In this document: one piece after another, positions 49,943 to 61,928 of the stretch
Layout of the letters: each line of letters begins with the position of its first letter
Numbering within the stretch: position 1 is the first letter of the stretch
Notes under the pieces: generated by a model
The model's input: only the letters and a program-made list of their open reading frames with translations
What the model was told of the DNA's origin: nothing
Databases searched by the model: none
Position numbers and translations under genes: made by a program
From: Coniferiporia sulphurascens
Taxonomy: Eukaryota > Basidiomycota > Agaricomycetes > Hymenochaetales > Hymenochaetaceae
Reading direction: 5' to 3'
Length of the DNA: 64,000 nucleotides
Assembly: GCA_002794785.1 (NCBI GenBank)
Contig: NBBA01000012.1
Location: 806,001 to 870,000 of the forward strand

Positions 49943-50358
49943 TTTGGAGTTCGTTATACTTCAGTGTTCCGGCGCGTCTTAGAAGTTTGTATGCAGTATG
50001 TAATGGCGCATAACACTCGATTCTCGACTATCAAATCGGACTGGATGCAGCGGTGCTAGCATCGACAAAAGAAATATCATTATCCCCTGTAAATTCCCGG
50101 GCCTCGAATCCCCGTCTGCCTCCCAGTACCCTCCACTGAACCCGCGCGAAAACACGCCATCAGACAGAACGCAACATCGTTACCTCGCTTGCTTTTTCCC
50201 GAACCAGCGAGCATCGTCTGGCGGCCCATCACGCTGCGACCGAAGACCCGGTGGTGCAAGTCACGTATAGCGTTCAGCATCCGCAGCGCACACTCGTGCA
50301 GAAAAAACAACGCCATCCGGCTTTTTTTTTTCGTTCCCTTCCAAGTCCTCTCGATCAA
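49943..50358. other. Convergent intergenic region CWF19 / RSA3
   Basis: Holds the two 3' ends. Small open frames (for example 50358-50080 minus) overlap the RSA3 3' UTR and carry no motif. A T-rich run lies at 50322-50330. Nothing else was recognised. Confidence 0.4.
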
Positions 50359-51089
50359 CTATTCACCGAGGACGACCTCCATCTCGTTCGTACGTTTGCC
50401 GTCTGGCCCGCGCGAAGAGGCGTACACGTCCGCGCCTGCAGCGAGCGAGTCAATGAGCAGAGAAAGGCGAGCGGGAGTCAGGTTCGGCTCCTGTTCCATG
50501 CACACACATATACACAAAAAAACCCGTTAGTCTACACAAGAAGAAAAAAAAATAAAGTCCAAAAAAAACGCACCTTGCGAATCTCGTTCAAATCATCCGC
50601 GAACGCGTCTGCGATGCTAGCCATCCAGAACTGGCGGAAACGCTCCTTCAGCTTCTGCTCCTTCTCCTTATCGCCCTCCAGGAAATCTGGCGGCTGGACG
50701 TTCCGACGCGGTGGCGGTGAATCAGCGCGCGGCCCGTTTGCGGAGGTTTTAGGTATTTGGTCTGCACTGGTGCTTGCAGCCGGTTCGTCCGCCCTAGAAG
50801 TCGCAGGTCCAGACGCGTTTCTACGTCTCACGGGCACAGCGTCCGAGTCCGAGTCCGAGTCCGAGCTAGAAGACGATTCCGAGCTCGACGCAGCCGGTGC
50901 CTTCGCCGCTACACGCTTTGCACTCTGAGGAAGCTTGACCGTAGTAGGTGCATTCCCTGCCTCACTTCCTGACGAGTCGGCGGAGTCAGAGTCGGAAGAG
51001 GACGACGAAGACGAGACATTGCGGCGCTTGCGCTTCCTGTTCCTCTTGCGTGCGGCCGGGCGCGGTAAATGCGCTGCACCTGCAGCCAT
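50359..51089 (-). CDS. RSA3: Ribosome assembly protein Rsa3
   Basis: Nucleolar 60S assembly factor. Two exons: 51089-50574 and 50490-50359, with an 83-bp intron (GTGCGT ... CAG). The N-terminal two thirds are low-complexity: MAAGAAHLPRPAARKRNRKR, long Ser/Asp runs (SSSSSSSDSDSADSSGSEAG) and Ala/Pro linkers. The conserved domain is C-terminal: LKERFRQFWMASIADAFADD LNEIRK, then EPNLTPARLSLLIDSLAAGA DVYASS. This is the Rsa3 signature (FRxFWMxxIxxxFxDDLxxIRxEPxL). It ends MEVVLGE with TAG at 50361-50359. Length and layout match fungal homologues. Confidence 0.93.
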
Positions 51090-51497
51090 GGCAGACCTAG
51101 GTGAAGGGAATTTTGAAGAGGCGGCTTTCAGTATTTTTTTCCTTTTTGGAAATTTGGATGGTAACGACTATTCATCCCAGAAAGGAAAGATCTCCGGTTG
51201 TCGAGGACTCGAGGAACACCAAAGCTCCCTTCAATATTTTACCGGGTCGTTCTCAGCATTTATAAGGTGGGTAATCGACGGTATTCCCGGACAGATTCTC
51301 CTTAGAATAAGCCCACCCTGTGTCCGGTCCGTCAAGAACAGACAAGCAGTATATCGCGGGTTAAAAGAATGGAAACATTTAAGGCGTGCAGCATTCATAA
51401 TGCAGTTACAATTTAATACAAATCACGATTCATGGTGGAGCAACATAGTGTACTGATCCTCTTTCGTCCAACTCCATTAAAGAGAAATACGCCATAT
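51090..51497. other. RSA3 upstream / giant-gene 3' region
   Basis: AT-rich around 51135-51160 and 51380-51440. An open frame read through on the plus strand (50935-51456) is antisense to RSA3 in its first part and has no motif. No gene was recognised. Confidence 0.4.
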
Positions 51498-54400
51498 TCA
51501 CTGACGGATAAGTCCTCCGCGCGTTTTTCTCAACGACTCCGCAATACCTAGGAATGTTTCTGATAGCCGAACCTACATAAATTGATTAGATCAGGGTATC
51601 TCACCCGGTTCGTGAGTGTTTCACTCACTGAATCGAGGGCGACGCTATACGAGGACTCTACAACTGCATTGGCCTGCAGGAGAGGGTCACGCGGCGCACG
51701 AGCTTGCACCTCCTGTGCAATCTGCGTCATGCGGCGCAGCCATGTAGACGAGCCCTCAGGACCAAAAGAAACTGCATGGAAAGAGAGCGCCCTCCTTTAA
51801 GTTTGTCAGTATCAGTAACGTGTAATTGCGATCCCGGTTCGAAGACGTACCCCAAGCTCACAGCCTTGCGACAAAGACTGTACATAATATTGTCTGTCAT
51901 CGAGCACTCCCCATCCGATAAGAAGACCACTATAGGAGCCCTAGGTAAAGCACAAATACTTTGTCAGTAACATGAGGAGCAATTATTATGGTGCGTTAGG
52001 CACCTCTCTGTACTCCAGTGCCTTTCCATGACTCGTTCAGTGGCTGTGATAGCTGCGTTGAAGTTCGTACCCCCGCCAGCACCATGCTGCAGGAGTTTCG
52101 CGAGTAATTGATCCGGGGTGCTATTGAAATCGTTGTTGAAGATTTCCGAAGCGGCTCCCATAAAAAGGATGGCACTGTATGCATCTCGCCGACTTGCTAC
52201 CGATGCCTGGCTCATGGCAGTTGCACGGGCCGACCAGAATGAATGCAGCGCTGAGTAAACTGCACCAAGTCTGTTGTTTGCAACCCTCGCTATACCGGCA
52301 GATGCGGGATAGCTAGGTAGCGGTTGTCTATCACTCAAGCTCATGGATCCCGATCTGTGGACGAAGTAAGTAGCCTGGGTATTAAACGTTCTTCAAGTAA
52401 TGTACCTATCAATAACAAATATGCTAGACAAACACGTCAGCACACTCTCGATACAGGACACAGCATAAAATGCTTACACATGGAACGCCTGCGACAGAAC
52501 CGCGGGATTCTTGCACAGGAACAGATGGCCATCATTGGAAACATGGCCAGTTCCCCCTGACGGGACCTGGCTAAGCGTCGCAGGTGGATGGAAGATAGGC
52601 AGATTGCAATATGAGGGCTGCGCTGCGCTAGTTGCCGTCGCTTTGTGCTCCTGACCTGGCCACGAGAAAGCGAAAAACATATATAAGCAGAGGATTGATC
52701 CACGTTGAGGAGTCACCCACCACAGCACATAGCATCACTGCGAGACAGAGAGGGATTAATCGAGTTCTTTCCCCGCTAGAGACGAAAAAGACGAACCATT
52801 TCGCAAAATTAGACTGCTCTTCCTTCGAGTATGGATCTGAAACATCTTTAGGCACTGTCGGAGGGCGTACATCACTTATATTACCCACCCTTGAAGCCTG
52901 TGGTTCTCCGGTTAATAAGCTACTTTCACGACAATGCAGGTATTTTACTCACCCAAACGCCTCCAGTACAATTTATGCGAGATCCAGTCCTTTGGCCTCT
53001 CCGGATTCGGCTCGAGTCGTCCTTTGATATGATCTGTCTCCTGTGCGCTGCAAGCTGTAGGTGGCGATGCGCGACAATAATCGATGTGGGCATGTCGTCC
53101 CATGTTACTACACATTAGATTGCAAAGCATCGGAGCGCCGTCGTCGCTAGAGCCGAATTTATGACCGTCTAGCTCTAGAACAGTCCCATTGGGGCCATCA
53201 ACAGCCCAAAGCGTCTTTGACATTGATCCATGATTCGTAGAGTGTTCAGGCTGAGAGTGGCCTGAAAACGGGCGCAATAAATTAGCTGAAATCGGAAAAC
53301 TGCGAAGATGAGTCAGTCGTTACCTTGCGGCAAGGTACACACATAACCACAATTGTCGCACCTGAAAAGACATCAGTATCGTTACCTGGACAACCACAAT
53401 TAAAATACCTGGCGTCACAATAATGAAAGACGTTGGATGCTGTAGAGTGAACATGAGAGCCCTCATGTCTAATGCAGCCTGGAGCGACAGGCACCGCACA
53501 TTGCAGCCGTTTTGTTGCTAAAAGACATTGTTAACGCCACTGACATACGAAACCGGGGATTTCAAACCTTGGGAGTACTGTTAAAACATGGTGGATTGTT
53601 GTGTAAATAGGCTTCATTCCAAAGTCACAGGTTTACAAACCTTCGTATACTGGAATTTGTCATGCGCTCCGTTGAATGTGGCTTCGATCGACTGTGGTAC
53701 TGTGTCTATTTCGCACACGCCAACACTACTGCAGAGACTTATGCATTTATGTTCTTGTCTAGTTGTTGTGATCACTTCATCAGAACAAACCCCACCGCAA
53801 GGTGTACACAAATTGACAGCACTTACCCGCACAAGTGGATTGCATCCGGTTCCAGACCATGTAAATGATCCGGCGTTGAACAAAGCCTTCCGCAGAGTTG
53901 ACAGGCAATAGGACAGGCCATGGGAGCATCGCAAATATGAGCATCGTGTTCTTCGTTCCTATTTACAACGCCGTAAGCATTCAATAGGGATGCACGCAAA
54001 AAAAAATCTTACCAAAGCGCAGAACAAATGCCCTGGCACGTATATACCTTCCCGTCAACAGATTTCACCTCTTGTAAACTGCACGGCTACGTAATGTCAC
54101 CATAATAAACCTTCTTGTGTCCTCCTGAGGAATAGTAATGCATACCTTTCCGCAAGAATGCCGTTTCGCGGAGCACATATGCTCCTCTTCTTCGTGATTT
54201 GCGACCTAAGCTCGTTCAAGCAGAGAAATTCCCAGGAGATGATGAAGTTCTCACCTTCGTACAGCTCCCTTGGCACCCCTTCCTGTCTCCCAGGTCACAT
54301 CGATGACCGCACAGATGCGCCATTGGATCGCATCTGAAACAACTTTTAACCGGAGAAAATTATAGGCCAACAAACGATAAGCATACATGTGCTCTCCTTC

Positions 54401-57400
54401 GTGTCCAGCACTTGAATAATTTTAACCCAATGATCACGGCGAAGAAGTATAAGCGCTTACGATAGACTGCAGGGATCAGGGTTTCCAACGTGCTCGTCAA
54501 TAAACTGACACAGGTGGGGACATCTGTGATCGGTAGAACAGCTGTGGCTGTCTTCGTGGAATCGAGAGCTTAGACACAAAAGATGACATCGTTCACATTG
54601 TGTCTTGCACAGTTGCACGCTTCTCCTAAGCTCGACAAATTTGACGTCTAAAGCTCGATGGAGATCATCAATAGCTGCATTACTCCCGTTGAACTGGGAC
54701 AGGTTGGAGTCGACCCAGGCTTGGACATGCGCGACCCTCTGTTCAACGAGGCTTTCCAGGAAAGCACATAACTGAGCGATCCAGTCGGCCTCGGGTGTGT
54801 AACTTCGGCTACAGTAATCCGGCCAGAGGCGAAGAAGACCACGCAGATTGTCTGCCTTGCCTTCTTGGCTTTCCTTCGCTTCGTTCAGCCAAAATATCGC
54901 CGTCGAGTCCGCTCCATCTACTACAAGGTTGGTATCAAAGTTCTGCAGGAGAAGGGGGTAGATATTAGTGCATATCTCTTGAAAAACCCGGCTGCAGAAG
55001 TACAGAACCTTGAGCGGTTCGATGTCCGGTTCGATTTCTGTAGCTCCGAAGGCCAGGGCTCTCGGCAAGAGTGACAGGAGGTGCTGCGCCCGGTGAGTGG
55101 ACATGTTTTCTGTAGATTATTGAGCTCATTGAGGGTGAACACTTGGAAACTTATTTAAAGACGTACGAGACAGCGAACCCCAATCGTTTGTCTAGGAAAA
55201 GGTTCCAGTAAATTCCTGACCGGATTACAAGTACATTTTGAATTATGTACGAACCTTCAACTTCGCCATCAACATCTTCATTTTTTGAAGGAATGTTCCA
55301 CCACCTTCGTGGGTTGCCGATTGTTTATCCAAATGACGTTTTAGGGTCGAAAAAAGTGTGTAAAACTGGCGCGATTCTATGACAGGCCAAGGGATGATGT
55401 TCAGGCGTCCCCGATACAAACGAGAGATAAAATTCGAGGCCTGCTCTTCTTCCACAATCCGATGCAGCTTTAGCTTGAACCTTGTCTGTGTTAGCTCGCG
55501 GCACTGAACGGTAATTTTCCGACCACTTACTCTCTGGCTATTTCAACGCGGTCGGAGTCAACAACGTCCTTAGGAAAGAAATTTATTAGCGGAAGTTTAC
55601 GTTAGAAGACTGATCAGACCTTGATGATAATGGCCAGCGTGGACTGGAAAAGAGTAGGGTTTGCGTCAGGATCCAGAATTGAAGATGACGACTGGAAGCT
55701 CTGGAACAAATTGGTGATATCTCTCGACAAAGCGAAATTGTTTCGGAAGAGGACCTAAAATAACTTAGCAACAATACACCGGAAAGTGGGATACGCCCTC
55801 ACCAAATTTGAAATCGCTGCATTAAAGAGGACAAGTAATGTGTCTTCCTGGGCTGATCTCTCAATACTATGAACGCCTAAAGATAAGATTAGGCTTATGC
55901 TCGGGTTCTTTGTGAATTTACTGACCCTCGAAGTCAAGCGCTACAATCAAGTCGTCATCTGTCGGAGTCACCGACATCCAAACGCCTTCAGTGGTTCGCA
56001 TTGCTGATCCAGCGAATGACGTGTCAGCCAGATGATTTAAGGCAAAGCTTTTCCCGACCGACTGCTCTCCTGAAGATGGCATCACCACAATTAGTCGCGC
56101 AAGAGGTCCGAAACTAGGAATTACGTACCCATGGAAGATACAACTTTTACTGGCTATAAAAGAGGATGTCAGTATCGCCACTCCCGCCAGCGTTATCACA
56201 ATCACCTTCGTGGACATGTACGACTGAAATATACTCTCGTACCAGCCGAAAGATAGACTGTCAGCCACGCGACCGACATCCGCTCCTAGCAATGCCTTCT
56301 CGGCTTCCGGCGCCCACACACCATCCTTCAGCGGAATAAATCGATTGTCGCGGGCAATAGCTATGTGAATTGGGATGAGGCAGAAAATGTCGACCATCCA
56401 TTCCCCCGCTTTGTACGAGGATACGGAAGACCAGCCATTCTGTGTCCGTAATCCGGAGAGAACTGTCGAAAATTCGCCAGTCTGAATGGAAATACTGTTC
56501 AAGAGCGAGGCAGTAGGCTTCTTGGTGCTTTTCTCGAACGTTTGTATCATGTCGTGGAAGTAGGATATGAAAGGTACGTTGATTCGTGCCGTCGTCACGA
56601 AGATAATGGATTTCTCTTTGCGGAGCTCGCTAGAAACAATAGCTTGACGCCGCACGGCGGGTACAACGGGAAAACGTGTCCAGACATCGGAATGACAGTC
56701 GACGAGGGAATTATGAGCTGTGCGACGTTGGTCACTCTGGGTTGTGTTCTTAGAATTCTTTTCTCGAAACTGAAATTCCGTTATTTGACAAGTAATGTCT
56801 ATTCCGCTCGATCGACAGTTGTTATCCTTCAGGTCCATCCAGATCAGATGTACGTTTTTCCTCTCATCGAGCGCAGATATCAGAGGAACTTGGCCGAGGA
56901 GATCCGGGAAATAGAATGAAAAGCCTTCGTGAGATCCCAGTGACGCCCAGTGATAGACACGTAGCGAAAACCCGTTGCCTTCATTAAAAATTGCAGCAAG
57001 ACAAGAACCGTCTGGCGTCCCAAATGTCGACATTGGAGGTGCGGGTAACTGGAGGATGGCAGGTCTGAAACAAGAAAGCATAAACAACAACCTATTGCAA
57101 GTACACAGCTGTTCACTTACCGGAACTGTTGAGTGACTGATGAAAATATCCGGACTTTACCAGACTCCTCTATCAATGCAAATTCATCGGTGCCAGATAC
57201 AAGGAGGACACGGATGATCTTCGGGACTTCAGTGTACCACCCCATCAAATTGATCGCGCTGCCTTGACCCTGCAGAGAGGTATACCTTTCGTCGAAGGCG
57301 AAACAGTGCAATTGCACGGAGGGCTAGTCTAGTTGAATAAAGGTCCAAGCAACAACATAAGGAAAATAAGCGGACCTTTTGATTATCGATACCGCACACG

Positions 57401-60400
57401 ACAAGCACCCGTCTCCCTTCGTCGTACGCTACGACGATATCATGTCCAGTTTTTTCTCGCTTAATCACCTTTTTTGAGCGGTCGTTTGCAATGGCAGCAT
57501 CCAAGTTGCTTAAACTCTCCAAAAAGATGTGGAGATCGTAGCCGCGGTCTTCAACAATCACGAGACATTTGTTATTCTCGAGAAGTTGAAGCAACCTGCG
57601 AGCGTGTTAGCAAGTAGGCGTCACACAAAAGTTTACCAAACCTAATCTCGGCGCCGACGGGAAGGTTGAAATCGTAAGCATATTGCGTGGCGAAGGCCGG
57701 TTTCGGAATAAAGGACGGGTCCATTTTCATCTGCTGCTTGTCGTGTTCCTTCAACTCCAATGGGCGGATCGTATATTTTAAACTTGGCTCCGATTGCGTG
57801 ATATGATGCCCTTGACACCGGTAGCTCTCCGAGTATCCTGCGGGAACAAGATAAAGGGGTCTAAGCACGCATCATAGAGGACGTATGACGCACGGTAGCT
57901 GCTCGTCTGCAATTCGAGACTCTCGAGATGAACGACGTGTTGGCTACCAGAGTTTAGGGCGACGCAGAAACAATGGGAAAAGGCTAAAGCTCACCAGTCC
58001 CTTTCTGATGAATAAGCTTGTTCTAGCTCGTCGAAAAGCTGGGAGTGCAGGTTTTTCAGCCTTGAACTAATACTAATTTCCATCTCTCGCGCGAGCAGAC
58101 GCTTGCATTGCTCCCTCTGCTCGTGCATAAGCTTATGAGGCAATATCCGCAGTGCGTCCTTAATGTTCTTCGCAAAATGACTGTGGGCCACATTGAATGT
58201 TTCCTGGACACCCTGTATAAGCTCCGGCCAGTTCTCCAGTATGCTGTCCACTCTGCTGAAGAAATCGGAGGCCTTGAGGTCACGTGTAGCAGCTCGCGCC
58301 TCCTTGACTGGACCCTCCGGTTCGGCAGGAAAACCCGTGGCGATAGTCACAACCCCACGACCAATCTTTGTGATACCGCTGGCAATGCTTGACAGAACGG
58401 AGCCGTGATGACCATCATCATCTTTAAGAAATTTTGCCGCGTCTTTCATGCTTCCGCTCTCTACACCGGATTCCACAAGTTCCCAAACGATCAGTCGTTC
58501 CGTTTTCGAAAGGGTATAATTGTTGAAAATATGGTCACAGATGAAGACCTTTCTCATCGCTTTCGAAAATTCGCGACCATCGCTTCTGATCGAAGTAAAT
58601 TTCTCGTCGGGTTGAGATTCGCGTACTTTCTGAAGTAAAGTCGGATGCAGCTCGAACAGACCCTTCATATACTCTATAGGTGTTTAAGCACACAAGGGTA
58701 GACACAAAGAGCCTGATTGCACAAACCTCGGTCCGTGTCCTGTGCATCCTTTGAAGGGACCTCATCACGGTTCTTGTCGCGCAATGCAGCTTCGTCGAGC
58801 CTTCTACGTAGGCTCGGCGGTTAGCATGTGCACGATTGCTTAATCGAGCTGGATTGCTCACGGAAATTGTGTCAGAACTTTTCCAACAAAGTACGTTTCC
58901 AATGCGGACGTCAGTTTCGACTCGTCCGCTTCAATGTCCTTTGTGATTTGCTCAGCCCGGTTATCATTCTCGGTCTTAAGAAGCTCTTCGACGGCAATTT
59001 CCTGTTTTTCAAAGGCCGAAATGGCCTCGGGATACCGGTTCTTAAGCCCGTTCTTTATAAGAATGTGGATGGCGTCGTAGGAAAGACTCCTGCTGAGACG
59101 AAGTGTCCTGTCCTCTGCGAACCTGGGGAGACAAGTGAAAAGCAGTGTAAATATCACCCCCAATACTGGACTGAAACCCTTACAGAGCAGCCTTGAGTTG
59201 CATCGAGTTTTGAAAATTCTCATAAAGGCTTTTCTGAGACCGTCGGGGAGGATTGTAAGTCACGGTTAATAAACCTTGTTTTGTATCTCCTGCCACCAAA
59301 CGTGTCCATGACTGACTTCCACTAGGCGACAGTTCCTCCGGGACTGAGGATTCCTTGATAAATGGACTCTTGAACTATATAAATACGACAATTAATCAGC
59401 CGAAAGAACCCTCAAGAAAAAAAAGACTTACCTCAAAGCCTGGACGGATCCGCACGTTCTCTTCCTGCTCGTTCGCCTTAGAGACTTCAAACGAAAATAG
59501 TCGGTCCGTCTCCTCCTCCATATCATCCATAGTCATCACAGACGAGCCGTCGTCTCCTCCAATCTCCGGGTCCTCCCAAACCAATGCCCCACCATGCGCG
59601 TCGGAGATCAACACCATGATTTGGTCTGTAATTTTTGTAAGGTACCTATTTGTTTTGTAACAAAAGCGGATTAGTTTTAATGACGAAAGCTCAGAGGGGA
59701 AAAGGGGTGATTTGACCTCATAAACGTGATCCGGTTGCGTCGAACCGTGGATATCGCGTTGTCGTCCCATGTCATGTCCTCGGGCCAGAAAATAACATAC
59801 ATACGTCTCTCGGATGCACTGTCCCCTTGTACTGTGAGCGCATACAGACCCGGGCGCAGCGTTGGGGAAACCGTAGAGGCGTCTTGCGCGGCATTCAGAA
59901 GCAGTTCTCTGCATATATCGGGCAAATCGAATCTGTCAGAACAATTCACGGATGTTGCAGCGCGGTGGTCCTTACGTGCGGCTATCAATTACACCCAATG
60001 CACTTAGGAATCGTACAATCTGACTCTTGCTCCCATAAATGCCGAGCGGTTTCACACGAGTATCGTCTAAGGCCTTGAAATCAATTTTCGTAAGATCCTT
60101 GTAAGCCTTCGGTTTGAGGTCGTTGATGAGGCGACCGGAAGACTTTTGCGCAATGATAACCTTATCAACTGGATCGGGAGTGTGAGGATGATTCGGTAAC
60201 AGAGGGTTGTCTTCAGGGAAGTACGCACCGAGACCGCCGCTTCCCTGCTCCGAGATCAAATCGAGGATCCTGTACATGCCTTTTATGTTATCGACAAGGT
60301 CCAACGATTGACTGCGCTGGGGGATATCCCTCTTGTGAGGCACGAATGACCTTTGTGTTACTTCGCTTTTGATGATACCTTCCGGACGTAAAATGCGCTC

Positions 60401-61053
60401 CGCGTGCTTCATCTTGGATTCGGGGGAAAACACCATGTCTATCGTTTCTTGACGTTCAGGATTGGCATCTGCGGGGAAAATATGCTTCGGGAGACTAGGA
60501 AGCCCGTAGCCAATGACCGGTAACTCCTCATTTGTCGAACTGTCCTTTGACTCGATCTGGTCGCTCCGCAATATGTCAAGATTCGGTGCGGAGAACTTGC
60601 TGTTGCCACTTGTCGGTAAGGAAGGACGCTCAAAGCCATTGCCATCCAGGTCTTCCTTGTTCTGCTCTTTCGTCGGCACAAGCGAGGCTGGAGAGCTTGA
60701 GGTGGACCCGAGTCTGTTGATGGAAACTGCGCTGGAGGTCGCACTCTCAAAATCCACGAATTCCGCGTCAGAGTCGGATGCATAGAGGTCATCGTCGCTA
60801 TCGCCGCTGGGACCTGCGCCCCCTTTCTGATCGACACTTACGAGGTCGTCTGAGTTGCCGGTGCTTTTGACCGACGTCCAGGGTTTATTGGAGCTTTTCG
60901 ACAGCCCAGGTTCTTGCGAATGAATCAATACGACCTGCATAAATTTTGAGATACAAGACGCGTACCACTGGTATCACGTTCCGTCAATTGGTCTACAGCC
61001 CGTGGTGCAAGACCGGAAGACGTGGGATCGGTACGTCCATAAGGCGAATACAT
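51498..61053 (-). CDS. Giant GB1/RHD3-type GTPase with Cys-rich region and VWA domain
   Basis: A 9.5-kb many-exon gene for a very large protein; function unknown. The start is probably MYSPYGRTDPTSSGLAPRA (61053). In order: acidic Ser-rich disordered part (60900-60300); a conserved segment around LRPGLYALTVQG and WPEDMTWDDNAIS (59990-59700); helical/coiled parts (59220-57990); a beta-rich, propeller-like section (57870-56900); a GTPase domain with IVVMPSSGEQSVGKS (P-loop, about 56085-56045), TTEGVW (switch I), VALDFEG (G3, about 55930) and HSIERSAQEDTLLVLFNAAI SNLV, typical of VLIG/GBP-like G domains; a long Cys/His-rich region (54640-52560) with CERCHLLCLSS, PHLCQFIDEH, CTPCGGVC, CNLMCSNMGRHAHIDYC; and a C-terminal VWA domain (IFVIDRSGSMS, GGTNFNAAI, IVVFLSDGEC). 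The end is ESLRKTRGGLIRQ, TGA 51500-51498. Many splice sites were not individually resolved. Confidence 0.82.
52406..52423 (-). other. 18-nt microexon of the VWA domain
   Basis: Reads catatttgttattgatag between acceptor CTAG (intron 52477-52424, 54 nt) and donor GTACAT (intron 52405-52355, 51 nt). Spliced, it turns ...AFHV + SGSMS into AFHVIFVIDRSGSMS, restoring the DxSxS metal-site motif of the VWA fold. Confidence 0.85.
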
Positions 61054-61928
61054 GCTCGAGAATTTTCTTGAGACGAGGACGGCGTAAAGTAGAGAGGTAG
61101 ACGCGAGTTCAGTAGGGAAGTGTCACTGGATTCGAGTTTCTACTATTCCCCTTCAGACACGTCCTAAGTCCTTTGTTATATAGTCAACTAGACGTGGTTG
61201 TACAAATACGAATTCCGTCATTCATCGGAATAAACCAAAAAGCACGTTGTGAACTTTGAGTGGCTCGTCACATCTGCACAGTTCGTAGTGGCATCTTTGA
61301 ACCTAACTGGCTCTGGCCAGAAACAAAGAAAGAATGACCCTGTATTAGCATCGTAGAAGATTTCGTTAGCCCTCATTCAAAGATGAGCGTCTGAGGCTTC
61401 GACTAGCGGTGCGAAGGCGCTGGTTATTAGGAACGTGTCGATCAAGATTCAATGGTCGGCGGATGATGATGGCTCGCTTGAAGTTACCGCGCTGCCTCAC
61501 TGACTTCTGCCATTAATATTTCCCATTATGCTGTCCTCAGCGAACCCGGGCCAATATATTCCACTCTTCCTTTTGCTAGGATACCGTTTGGTAGGATGTC
61601 GTAAAGAATTCAACGGGCGGTGATACTTGCGGCACTGGTATGTTGTTATCAGCGGGGCACGCATCCCTAAGTTCACTGAATCACGTCCCATGCTTCACTT
61701 GAATTGGGTTGCACATGTTGGCCTGGCTGAACGGGAACGAAGGACAAACCCCAATACGTACGTACAGCCCGGACTACAGTGTACCAAAGTGTCCTTTACT
61801 GCCAGTGGATCTCATCCTGGTATTAACTGTACGCATTTTCTGCGTGCACTAACCGCGGCCAGGCATACTCCTGAACCCTACCGCTGAACGCCCTAATCGT
61901 TATTACGGCTAAACGGGCTCAAAAGTCA
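61054..61928. other. Divergent promoter region, giant GTPase / RBR ligase
   Basis: The 0.9-kb region separates two genes read in opposite directions. A small open frame at 61627-61887 (plus) lacks motifs and does not splice convincingly into the downstream gene. AT-rich patches lie near 61170-61225. No RNA gene or repeat was found. Shared regulation of the flanking genes is possible but not shown. Confidence 0.45.

Noticed and set aside
52340..52370. Apparent loss of the VWA metal-site Asp (FVHRSGSM)
   Set aside because: The FVH codons are intron sequence; an 18-nt microexon upstream supplies the Asp as VIDRSGSM.
61627..61887. Possible extra 5' exon of the RBR gene
   Set aside because: No good donor/acceptor pair joins it in frame with MAMSNLITQDKTGH, and its codons show no conserved pattern.
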